NCBI GenBank assembly: GCA_945903655.1
Contig: CAMDOY010000169.1
Coordinates: forward strand, 1 to 7,518
Origin: Rhizobium sp. Q54
Lineage (GTDB): Bacteria; Pseudomonadota; Alphaproteobacteria; Rhizobiales; Beijerinckiaceae
DNA length: 7,518 bases
Direction of reading: 5' to 3'
Part shown: piece by piece, positions 1-5,525 of the stretch
Layout: the number at the start of each line of letters is the position of its first letter
Numbering within the stretch: the first letter of the stretch is position 1
Translations under genes and position numbers: made by a program
Notes under the pieces: generated by a model
Databases searched by the model: none
What the model was told of the DNA's origin: nothing
What the model saw: the letters and a program-made list of their open reading frames with translations, nothing else

Positions 1-1622
1 GCGTCTTCAAAAGCCTGCGCCCGGCCCTGCGCCCCGGTGCGGCCCACATTGGCGCGGCCATCGGTCATCAGCACCACCAGCGGCGTCTGCCCCTTGCGGC
101 GCACGGTGTCGGCGAGGGCCAGCGCCGTCTCGATGCCCGCCGCGATGGGGGTGCCGCCGCCGCCCGGCAGGCCCGCCAGCACGCGCTTGGCCCGGGCGAG
201 GGAGCGGGTGGGGGGCAGCACGACCTCGGCAGTCTTGCCGCGAAAGGCCACCAGCGCCACGCTGTCGCGCCGCGCGTAGCAGTCCACCAGCAGCAGTTCG
301 ATGGCGCCCTTGACCTCCGCCAGCCGCTGCATGGCCGAGGAGCCCGAGGCGTCCACCACGAAAATGGCCGAGGTCTCCCGGCGCTGCTTGAAACGCTTGA
401 TGCGGAAATCTTCCGCGTGAACGACCACGCGGCGCGCGCTCTCGTCCTCCAGCCCCTTGCGCCGCATCCGCTGCCAGGGGGCGGCGGCGCGTAGCGTATC
501 GACGAGGCCCAGGCGCCCCTCGCGCAACTGGCCCTGCCGCGCGCCGATGGGCCGTCCGCGTTTGCCCGCTGGCGCATTGGCGCCCGATTTCCCGCCCCGC
601 TCGGATTTGACCCGCATGGCGCGCCCGGCCTGAAGCTGCGCCAGCAAGCCCGGGGGAATGGCGGCCAGCGCCGCCGCCAGCACGAGATCGGTCAGGTCCG
701 GAAGATCCTGCTTGTCCTGCGGTTCGTTGTTGTCGGGTGGGGTCTCCGGGGGCTGACGATCCTGTTCGTCGTCGGGCTTGGATTCGGTCTCGTCCGGCTG
801 GTCTTCTTCCGGCGCGGGCTCGCTAGTGGGAAACATGGTGGCGCGGGGCGCGAGCACGAAGCGGGCGGCGCTCATGATGTCCTCTTCCTCCAGCGCCTGC
901 GCGCCCCGCAAGGCGCAGGCGGCGCAGGCGGCGCGTAGCGCCAGCGAAATCGCCCGCAGGGACTCGACCCCCAGCCGCGCGGCGACCGTCACCAGCGCCT
1001 CGATGGCCTTGTCGTCGACCCGCACGCTGGCGAGGCGTTCGCGGGCGTCGGCTACATCTTCCTCCGAGGCGACGTTTTCGCGGGCGCAGCGATGGCCCAC
1101 TTCGTTCAAATCCAGATGAAAGGCGAGGCGGTCGAGCAGGGCGGCGGGCGGGCGCTCGTCATCGCCCTGGCCCTCATCCAAAGCCACAACGCCAAAGCGG
1201 GCGGGGGCGCGCAGGGAAAGGCCCTCGCGCTCGGCGCTGACCTCCCCGCTGTCCAGAGCGCTCGCGATGCGGGCCGCGGTTCCCGTGGTGATGCGCTCGG
1301 CCATGGCCAGCACCAGAAAGCCCCCGTGGGCCTCGGCCATCAGGCCGGTCTGGGCCACGGGCCGTCCGGCGCGCAGGGTCGCGGGCAGATCAAGGCCGCC
1401 CAGCAAGCGCTCGTCGCCAATGCTCAGGGGCGCGCGGCGAAACGGCGCCTTGGCGGGCGCGAGGCTGCGCAAAAGATCCATCCAGGCGTCGCGGACAGGC
1501 CCCGCAGCCGCATGCAGGGCCACCCCGCCAAGCCGGGGATCCACAGCGAACAGGGCGGCCGCCTGAGTGGCGAAGGACCAGGCGGCGTCTTGGGCCGCGT
1601 CCTGTTCGCGCGGGCGGCTCAT
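1..1622 (-). CDS. bchD: Magnesium chelatase subunit D (BchD), 3' end beyond window
   Basis: This is the D subunit of Mg-chelatase, which with BchI and BchH inserts Mg2+ into protoporphyrin IX, the first committed step of bacteriochlorophyll synthesis. The frame is open for 540 residues from ATG (MSRPREQDAAQD) to the window edge; known BchD proteins are roughly 550-600 residues, so only the C-terminal tail is missing. Residues 1 to about 260 form an AAA+-like region related to BchI but without a recognisable Walker A motif, as expected for BchD. Residues about 264-311 are a Pro/Asp/Glu-rich linker (EPAPEEDQPDETESKPDDEQ). A C-terminal von Willebrand A/integrin-I domain follows, with the MIDAS metal site visible: DASGSS near residue 424, the Thr of GGGGTP near 491 and TDG near 521. 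The start overlaps the bchI stop as ATGA, implying translational coupling in a bchID operon. No internal stop or frameshift was found on codon-by-codon reading of most of the gene. Confidence 0.95.
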   Translation of the reverse strand, partial: MSRPREQDAAQDAAWSFATQAAALFAVDPRLGGVALHAAAGPVRDAWMDLLRSLAPAKAPFRRAPLSIGDERLLGGLDLPATLRAGRPVAQTGLMAEAHGGFLVLAMAERITTGTAARIASALDSGEVSAEREGLSLRAPARFGVVALDEGQGDDERPPAALLDRLAFHLDLNEVGHRCARENVASEEDVADARERLASVRVDDKAIEALVTVAARLGVESLRAISLALRAACAACALRGAQALEEEDIMSAARFVLAPRATMFPTSEPAPEEDQPDETESKPDDEQDRQPPETPPDNNEPQDKQDLPDLTDLVLAAALAAIPPGLLAQLQAGRAMRVKSERGGKSGANAPAGKRGRPIGARQGQLREGRLGLVDTLRAAAPWQRMRRKGLEDESARRVVVHAEDFRIKRFKQRRETSAIFVVDASGSSAMQRLAEVKGAIELLLVDCYARRDSVALVAFRGKTAEVVLPPTRSLARAKRVLAGLPGGGGTPIAAGIETALALADTVRRKGQTPLVVLMTDGRANVGRTGAQGRAQAFED

Positions 1623-2644
1623 GCCGCGAAGAGTTCGTTGACGGCGCGCTCCACGCGCACCGTGGAGCCCGCATCGTCAAGCGGATTGCGGCGCAGGCGA
1701 TGGCTCAGGGCGAAGGGCGCCACCCGGCGCAGATGCTGGTCGCTCACGCGGGCGTCGCCTTCGAGGCAGGCCAGCGCCCGGGCGGCGCGAATCAGGGTCA
1801 GCTCCCCGCGCAATCCATCGGTGCCCAGGGCCACGCAGAGCCGGGCGGCGCTTTCCAGCGCGGCGTCGGGAGTCACGATGGCGCCGAGGGCCTCGCGCGC
1901 CGCGAGGATCTTGCGTTGCAGCTTGCGCTCCTCGGCGCTCCATTTTTTCGTGAAAGCTTCGGGATCGCGCTCGAAAGCCTCGCGGCGTTTCACCACCTCG
2001 ATGCGGGTGGGAATGTCGGTCGGGGTCTTCACATCCACGGCGAGGCCGAAACGATCGAGCAATTGGGGGCGCAACTCGCCCTCTTCCGGGTTGCCGCTGC
2101 CGATCAGCACGAAGCGGGCGGGATGGCGCACGCTGAGGCCCTCGCGCTCGATCACATTCTCGCCGGAGGCCGCCACATCCAGCAGCAGGTCCACCAGATG
2201 GTCCTCCAGCAGATTGGCCTCGTCGATATAGAGAAAGCCCCGGTTGGCGCGGGCCAGCAGGCCCGGCTCGAAGGCCTTTTCGCCCATGGACAGGGCGCGT
2301 TCCAGATTCAGCGCGCCCACGACCCGGTCCTCCGTCGCGCCCAACGGCAGATCGACCACGGGGACGGAGGAGGTCGCGGTCTTCAGTTTGCCCTTGGCGT
2401 TGAGCCCCTGGCAGGCCTCGCAGAGGCGCTCGGGCTTGCCGGGATCGCAGTTGTAGACGCAGCCGCTGACCACGGAAATTTTCGGTAGCAGCGCCGCCAG
2501 CGCCCGCACCGCCGTGGATTTGCCCGTGCCCCGGTCGCCAAACACCAGAACGCCGCCAACCGAAGGGTCGACCGCCGCGATCATGAAGGAGAGCTTCATA
2601 TCGTCCTGGCCGACGATGGCGGAAAAGGGAAAGGGCAGAGCCAT
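1619..2644 (-). CDS. bchI: Magnesium chelatase ATPase subunit I (BchI)
   Basis: This AAA+ ATPase subunit of Mg-chelatase forms the ring that, with BchD, drives Mg2+ insertion by BchH. The protein is 341 residues, normal for BchI (about 335-350). Visible motifs are Walker A GDRGTGKS at 36-43, Walker B FLYIDE at 137-142, sensor-1 GSGNPEEGE at 182-190, the arginine finger region LLDRFG at 195-200, and a sensor-2-like stretch LRGELTLIRAARA at 278-290. Four cysteines lie at 62, 66, 75 and 78 (GCVYNC and LCEAC), in the insert where such cysteines are usual. The ATG at 2644 (MALPFPFSAIVGQ) was chosen because it begins the family's conserved N-terminus. The frame stays open to a GTG at 2776, but those 44 extra residues are Arg-rich and unlike BchI. 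The stop overlaps the bchD start. The gene is first in its operon and faces away from hemE across a 295-base control region. Confidence 0.96.
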   Translation of the reverse strand: MALPFPFSAIVGQDDMKLSFMIAAVDPSVGGVLVFGDRGTGKSTAVRALAALLPKISVVSGCVYNCDPGKPERLCEACQGLNAKGKLKTATSSVPVVDLPLGATEDRVVGALNLERALSMGEKAFEPGLLARANRGFLYIDEANLLEDHLVDLLLDVAASGENVIEREGLSVRHPARFVLIGSGNPEEGELRPQLLDRFGLAVDVKTPTDIPTRIEVVKRREAFERDPEAFTKKWSAEERKLQRKILAAREALGAIVTPDAALESAARLCVALGTDGLRGELTLIRAARALACLEGDARVSDQHLRRVAPFALSHRLRRNPLDDAGSTVRVERAVNELFAA

Positions 2645-2788
2645 GAGCGCAATCGCTTTCAAGCCGGGGTCACGGGGCCGGACCGAGGTCAAGGGGCGGA
2701 AAAGCGGATCCTCTCCCCGCGCCCTCCCATCGAAGGCGGTTGCGGATCGCGGCGCTTCCCGCCTATGTAAATACACCTGCCCGGTACA

Positions 2789-2810
2789 TGTGTCACTATT
2801 AATTTACACA
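2789..2810. promoter_or_regulatory. Putative PpsR/CrtJ operator (TGTGT-N12-ACACA)
   Basis: The sequence shows TGTGT, 12 bases, then ACACA, a perfect 5-bp inverted repeat around an AT-rich centre. It contains the TGT-N12-ACA pattern bound by PpsR/CrtJ, the redox- and light-responsive repressor of bch, crt and puc genes in purple bacteria. It is the only exact TGT-N12-ACA match I found in the intergenic core. It overlaps the -10 element of the bchI promoter proposed here, a position that suits repression. Binding by PpsR is inferred; no ppsR gene is in the window. Confidence 0.6.
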
Positions 2811-2823
2811 AATGCCTTGACAA
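2795..2823 (-). promoter_or_regulatory. Possible sigma-70-type promoter for bchID
   Basis: Read on the minus strand, TTGTCA (2823-2818) matches the -35 consensus TTGACA at five of six positions. After 17 bases comes AATAGT (2800-2795), which matches TATAAT at four of six. Transcription would start near 2788, giving a leader of about 145 bases before the bchI ATG. The -10 lies inside the TGTGT-N12-ACACA palindrome. Alphaproteobacterial promoters are often degenerate, so this is a candidate only. Confidence 0.35.
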
Positions 2824-2839
2824 GGCCCCAAATTGTCAA
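2817..2839. promoter_or_regulatory. Inverted repeat TTGACAA-N9-TTGTCAA
   Basis: There are two perfect 7-bp arms (2817-2823 and 2833-2839) around nine bases that include a CCCC run. The left arm contains an exact TTGACA, which could serve as a -35 for hemE on the plus strand, though no good -10 follows at 16-18 bases. The half-site TGTCA resembles PpsR half-sites, but here the arms point the opposite way and the spacing is not N12. The binding protein is unknown. Confidence 0.5.
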
Positions 2840-2873
2840 TGACTCTTGTCACAACCATGGGGGGATCACGTCT

Positions 2874-2888
2874 GCTCGCAGTGCGAGC
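2874..2888. repeat. Short perfect palindrome in hemE leader
   Basis: GCTCGCA and TGCGAGC flank a single central G, making a 15-bp perfect odd palindrome. As RNA it could fold into a 5-bp GC-rich hairpin (GCTCG/CGAGC) with a CAGTG loop. It lies about 50 bases upstream of the hemE start. It may be an operator or a leader hairpin; the sequence does not decide which. Confidence 0.4.
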
Positions 2889-2939
2889 GTCGGGCGCGGT
2901 CCTTCGAAAGTCCTCGCAGTCAAAGAGTCAGACGCTTTC

Positions 2940-3977
2940 ATGACCACATCCGCACCGAACAAGTTTCTCGCCACGCTGGATGGCGCCGCCCAGAGCGTTC
3001 CCCCCATCTGGCTCATGCGCCAGGCTGGCCGTTACCTGCCGGAATATCGGCAGATCCGGGCGGAGGCGCAGTCTTTCCTGCATTTCTGCTACACGCCGAA
3101 ACTGGCGGTGGAAGCCACCCTGCAGCCCATCCGGCGCTTTGGTTTTGACGCCGCGATCCTGTTCAGCGACATCCTCGTGATCCCCGACGCCCTCGGCCAG
3201 AAGGTTGGCTTCGAGAGTGGCGAGGGCCCGCGCCTCACCCCCATCGCGACACAGGCCGACTTCGACGCCCTGCGCATGGATCTCGACATGGACCGCATCG
3301 GCAAGGTGCTGGAGACCGTGGGCCTCGTGCGCGCGGCGCTCCCTTCGGAGACCGCGCTGATCGGTTTCTGCGGCGCCCCCTGGACCGTCGCCACCTATAT
3401 GATCGCGGGACGCGGCACGCCCGATCAGGCGCCGACCCGGCGCTTCGCCTATGAGCAGCCCGAGCTGTTTCAGGCCATCATCAACCGTCTCGTGGATGTC
3501 TCCTCCGACTATCTCGTGCGCCAGCTGCGCGCGGGCGCCCAGGCCGTGCAGATCTTCGACAGCTGGTCGGGCGTGTTGCCGGTGGCGGAGTTCGAGCGCT
3601 GGTGCCTCGCCCCCGTGCGCGCCATGGTCGAGAAGGTGCGCGCCGCTGAACCCAACGCGCGGATCATCGCCTTCCCGCGCGGCGGCACCTCCCATCTGCA
3701 CCAATTCGCTGAAATGCCGGGCCTGCGTGGCATTGGCCTCGACACCAATGTGGATCCCGATTGGGCGGCGGCCACCCTGCCCCCCAGCGTCACCCTGCAA
3801 GGCAATCTCGATCCCATCGCCATATTGACCGGCGGGCGCGGGCTTGATGAAGCGGCTGACCGCATTCTCAGCGCGTTTCAGGGGCGGTCGCATATCTTTA
3901 ATCTAGGTCATGGAATCCTGCCCGAAACCCCCATAGCCCATGTCGAGCAATTGTTGCGGCGGGTGCGCGGCGCCTGA
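2940..3977 (+). CDS. hemE: Uroporphyrinogen decarboxylase (HemE)
   Basis: HemE removes the four acetate carboxyls of uroporphyrinogen III to give coproporphyrinogen III in the cytoplasm, a step shared by heme and bacteriochlorophyll synthesis. The protein is 345 residues, the normal length. Family signatures are present: PIWLMRQAGRYLPEYR (22-37) with the substrate-binding arginines, FSDIL with the catalytic Asp at 77, GFCGAPWTVATYM (142-154) with the conserved Tyr at 153, FDSWSG at 206-211, and NLGHGI at 321-326 with the conserved His at 324. The ATG at 2940 (MTTSAPNKFL) was chosen because homology begins just after it; the frame is open far upstream, but that stretch crosses the promoter region and overlaps bchI. 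The ribosome site is weak (AAAGAG about 12 bases upstream). The gene is the first of a hemE-hemF pair transcribed away from bchID. Confidence 0.97.
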   Translation: MTTSAPNKFLATLDGAAQSVPPIWLMRQAGRYLPEYRQIRAEAQSFLHFCYTPKLAVEATLQPIRRFGFDAAILFSDILVIPDALGQKVGFESGEGPRLTPIATQADFDALRMDLDMDRIGKVLETVGLVRAALPSETALIGFCGAPWTVATYMIAGRGTPDQAPTRRFAYEQPELFQAIINRLVDVSSDYLVRQLRAGAQAVQIFDSWSGVLPVAEFERWCLAPVRAMVEKVRAAEPNARIIAFPRGGTSHLHQFAEMPGLRGIGLDTNVDPDWAAATLPPSVTLQGNLDPIAILTGGRGLDEAADRILSAFQGRSHIFNLGHGILPETPIAHVEQLLRRVRGA

Positions 3978-3997
3978 CGCGGCGCGGCGGAGCATGT

Positions 3998-4003
3998 GAG
4001 GGA
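3998..4003 (+). promoter_or_regulatory. Ribosome binding site of hemF
   Basis: GAGGGA lies in the 29-base gap after hemE, with its GAGG core five bases before the ATG at 4007. It supports that start and independent translation of the second gene. Confidence 0.7.
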
Positions 4004-4006
4004 AAC

Positions 4007-4912
4007 ATGAAAGATTTTGCGGACGAAAAACAGCGCGCGCGGGACTGGTTCGAATCCCTGCAACTGAAGCTCATCGCGGCGATGGAGACCATCGAGCAGG
4101 AATCCACCGGCCCCTTCGACGCCAGCGCGCGCGAGCCCGGACGCTTCGAGCTCTCGCCCTGGTCGCGCACCGATCACAGTGGCGAGCCCGGCGGCGGCGG
4201 GCGCATGGGCATTCTGCACGGGCGCGTCTTCGAGAAGATGGGGGTGCATACCTCCACGGTCTTTGGAACCTTCGCGCCCGAATTCGCCAAGCAGATTCCC
4301 GGCGCCGATGTGGACCCGCGCTTCTGGGCCTCGGGCATTTCCGTCATCGCCCATCCCTGGAACCCCCATGCGCCGACCGTTCACATGAACACGCGCTTTG
4401 TGGTGACTTCGAAAGCCTGGTTTGGCGGCGGGGCGGATCTGACGCCTGTTCTGGTGCGTCGCCGCTCGCAGGAAGATGCGGACTCCCTGGCCTTCCACGG
4501 CGCCATGCGCGGCGCTTGCGAGCGCCATGCCGCCATCGCGCCCTATGACAAATACAGGGATTGGTGCGACGAGTATTTCTTCCTGAAGCACCGCAACGAG
4601 CCGCGCGGAATCGGCGGCATCTTCTATGATTATCTCAACAGCGGTGGCGATCCCGTGAACTCAGGCTGGGAGGCCGATTTCGCCTTCACGCGCGATGTCG
4701 GCGACAGTTTCGTGGGCCTCTATGCGGACATCATGCGCGCCAATATGGCGACCCCCTGGACGCAGGCGGATCGCGAGGAGCAGCAGATGCGGCGCGGCCG
4801 CTATGTGGAGTTCAACCTGCTCTATGATCGCGGCACGATCTTCGGCCTGAAGACGGGCGGGAATGTGGATTCGATCCTGTCCTCCATGCCCCCCACGGTG
4901 CGCTGGCCCTGA
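4007..4912 (+). CDS. hemF: Oxygen-dependent coproporphyrinogen III oxidase (HemF)
   Basis: HemF converts coproporphyrinogen III to protoporphyrinogen IX by two oxidative decarboxylations using O2, the step directly after HemE. The protein is 301 residues, matching bacterial HemF (about 300). It carries the whole set of family blocks: HPWNPHAPTVHMNTRF (116-131), WFGGGADLTP (138-147), the long signature from WCDEYFFLKHR to RGIGGIFYD (186-208), and the C-terminal run GRYVEFNLLYDRGTIFGLKTGG (264-285) ending in SILSSMPP (289-296). It lies 29 bases after hemE with its own GAGGGA ribosome site, so the two probably form one transcript. Because it needs O2, an anaerobically growing host would also need an oxygen-independent enzyme (HemN) elsewhere; none is in this window. 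The 3' end faces the convergent CAP-lipoprotein gene across a perfect hairpin. Confidence 0.97.
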   Translation: MKDFADEKQRARDWFESLQLKLIAAMETIEQESTGPFDASAREPGRFELSPWSRTDHSGEPGGGGRMGILHGRVFEKMGVHTSTVFGTFAPEFAKQIPGADVDPRFWASGISVIAHPWNPHAPTVHMNTRFVVTSKAWFGGGADLTPVLVRRRSQEDADSLAFHGAMRGACERHAAIAPYDKYRDWCDEYFFLKHRNEPRGIGGIFYDYLNSGGDPVNSGWEADFAFTRDVGDSFVGLYADIMRANMATPWTQADREEQQMRRGRYVEFNLLYDRGTIFGLKTGGNVDSILSSMPPTVRWP

Positions 4913-4931
4913 GGGGTTTCGCCCCCGAGCC

Positions 4932-4971
4932 CGCCAACGATCAGCCCCGCTGCGCATGCTGATCGTTGGCG
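4932..4971. terminator. Perfect 14-bp hairpin between convergent genes
   Basis: The arms 4932-4945 (CGCCAACGATCAGC) and 4958-4971 are exact reverse complements around a 12-base loop. The hairpin begins 20 bases after the hemF stop and lies 26 bases past the stop of the minus-strand CAP gene, so it could end both transcripts. Neither side has a T-run after the stem, so it is not a textbook intrinsic terminator. It may act with Rho, protect 3' ends, or be a dispersed palindromic repeat. A weaker GGGG/CCCC hairpin (4913-4925) lies directly after hemF. Confidence 0.6.
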
Positions 4972-4996
4972 CTTCGTCAAGCGAAAAGCCCTGCCG

Positions 4997-5515
4997 TCAA
5001 TCGCTCATCACCAGCGCCCAGAACACCTTGTACTTCGTGCCCGGCGCATAGGCGCTGGCGATTCCCATGCGGCGCATCTTGCCATTCAGCAGGTTCTCGT
5101 TGTGGGGGCGGGAGTTGCGCCAGCCGGAGATGGCGTCGGCCAGCGTGTGATAGCCCGCCGAGATATTCTCCACCGCCGTGGTGTGCCCCAGCCCCGATCC
5201 ATCCAGGCGCTTCTGCAACGTGCCGCGCACCTCATGGCTCATGGAGTCCGCCGCCGCCATGGCGTCCGCCTGCTTCTGCGCTTCGGCCAGCAGCAGCGGA
5301 TCAAGCGCGACCGTCGAGAGGCCATTGTTGCGGCGATAGATCAAGATCAGGTCCCGCGCCGCCACCGTATCCACCTTCGCATCGCGCGAGGCCATGGAGA
5401 GGTAGAAGCTGGGCTGTCCCGTGGGGATGTCGAGGGGCTTTTGCGCGCAGGCGGCGAGGCTCAGGAAAGCGGCGAGGGCGGTCAGGCGGACGGTCAGATG
5501 GCGCATGGTTCTCAT
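4997..5515 (-). CDS. CAP/SCP-domain (PR-1-like) lipoprotein
   Basis: A small exported protein of 172 residues. The N-terminus MRTMRHLTVRLTALAAFLSLAAC is a lipoprotein signal: a basic n-region, a hydrophobic core and lipobox LAAC with the lipidated Cys at 23. Ala follows the Cys, so no Asp retention signal is seen and the outer membrane is likely. The remainder is a bacterial CAP domain (YkwD-like). It begins with DLILIYRRNNGLSTVALDPLLLAEAQKQA and carries the conserved cavity residues His94 (SMSHEV), Glu116 (AVENI) and His138 (RPHNENLL), then FWALVM at the end. The molecular function of bacterial CAP proteins is largely unknown, so none is assigned. The ATG at 5515 lies 10 bases after the channel gene's stop, pointing to one operon. 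ATG 5506 (169 residues) is an equally possible start; the in-frame ATG at 5566 would add 17 residues overlapping the channel gene and precede the signal peptide, so it is unlikely. Confidence 0.87.
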   Translation of the reverse strand: MRTMRHLTVRLTALAAFLSLAACAQKPLDIPTGQPSFYLSMASRDAKVDTVAARDLILIYRRNNGLSTVALDPLLLAEAQKQADAMAAADSMSHEVRGTLQKRLDGSGLGHTTAVENISAGYHTLADAISGWRNSRPHNENLLNGKMRRMGIASAYAPGTKYKVFWALVMSD

Positions 5516-5525
5516 TTCTAAGCGA

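Larger units (their letters stand above)
2645..2939. promoter_or_regulatory. Divergent control region between bchI and hemE
   Basis: These 295 bases hold no credible gene. The part next to bchI (2645-2763) is GC-rich and would be its 5' leader. Positions about 2764-2854 are clearly richer in A and T than the rest of the window and hold all the recognisable regulatory symmetry: a TGT-N12-ACA type palindrome, a second inverted repeat and four TGTCA elements in either orientation. Positions 2855-2939 would be the hemE leader; they contain a 15-bp perfect palindrome and one arm of an 8-bp long-range inverted repeat. Serving both operons is inferred from the head-to-head gene order. Confidence 0.8.

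Noticed and set aside
910..936. Short tandem repeat GCGCAGGCG in bchD
   Set aside because: Only about two copies; it encodes the ordinary helix AACAACAL and is explained by Ala/Cys codon use.
1092..2488. Long plus-strand frames opposite bchI and bchD (1092-2231, 1700-2488)
   Set aside because: Antisense shadows of the Mg-chelatase genes; composition is Arg/Ser or Gly/Gln-rich without motifs.
2645..2776. 44-residue N-terminal extension of BchI from a GTG at 2776
   Set aside because: The residues are Arg-rich and unlike BchI N-termini; the ATG at 2644 gives the normal length.
2817..2846. hemE promoter with -35 TTGACA at 2817-2822
   Set aside because: The -35 is exact, but the hexamers at 16-18 bases spacing (such as TGACTC, GACTCT) match TATAAT poorly, so it is not listed as a feature.
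2817..2851. FNR/Anr box (TTGAT-N4-ATCAA)
   Set aside because: The TTGACAA/TTGTCAA arms resemble it superficially, but the ATCAA half and the four-base spacing are absent.
2514..2939. 142-residue N-terminal extension of HemE
   Set aside because: It overlaps bchI antisense and runs through the control region; HemE homology and normal length start at 2940.
2928..3893. 321-residue open frame antisense to hemE
   Set aside because: It is fully covered by hemE, which has unmistakable signatures, and has no recognisable domain; this is a GC-driven shadow.
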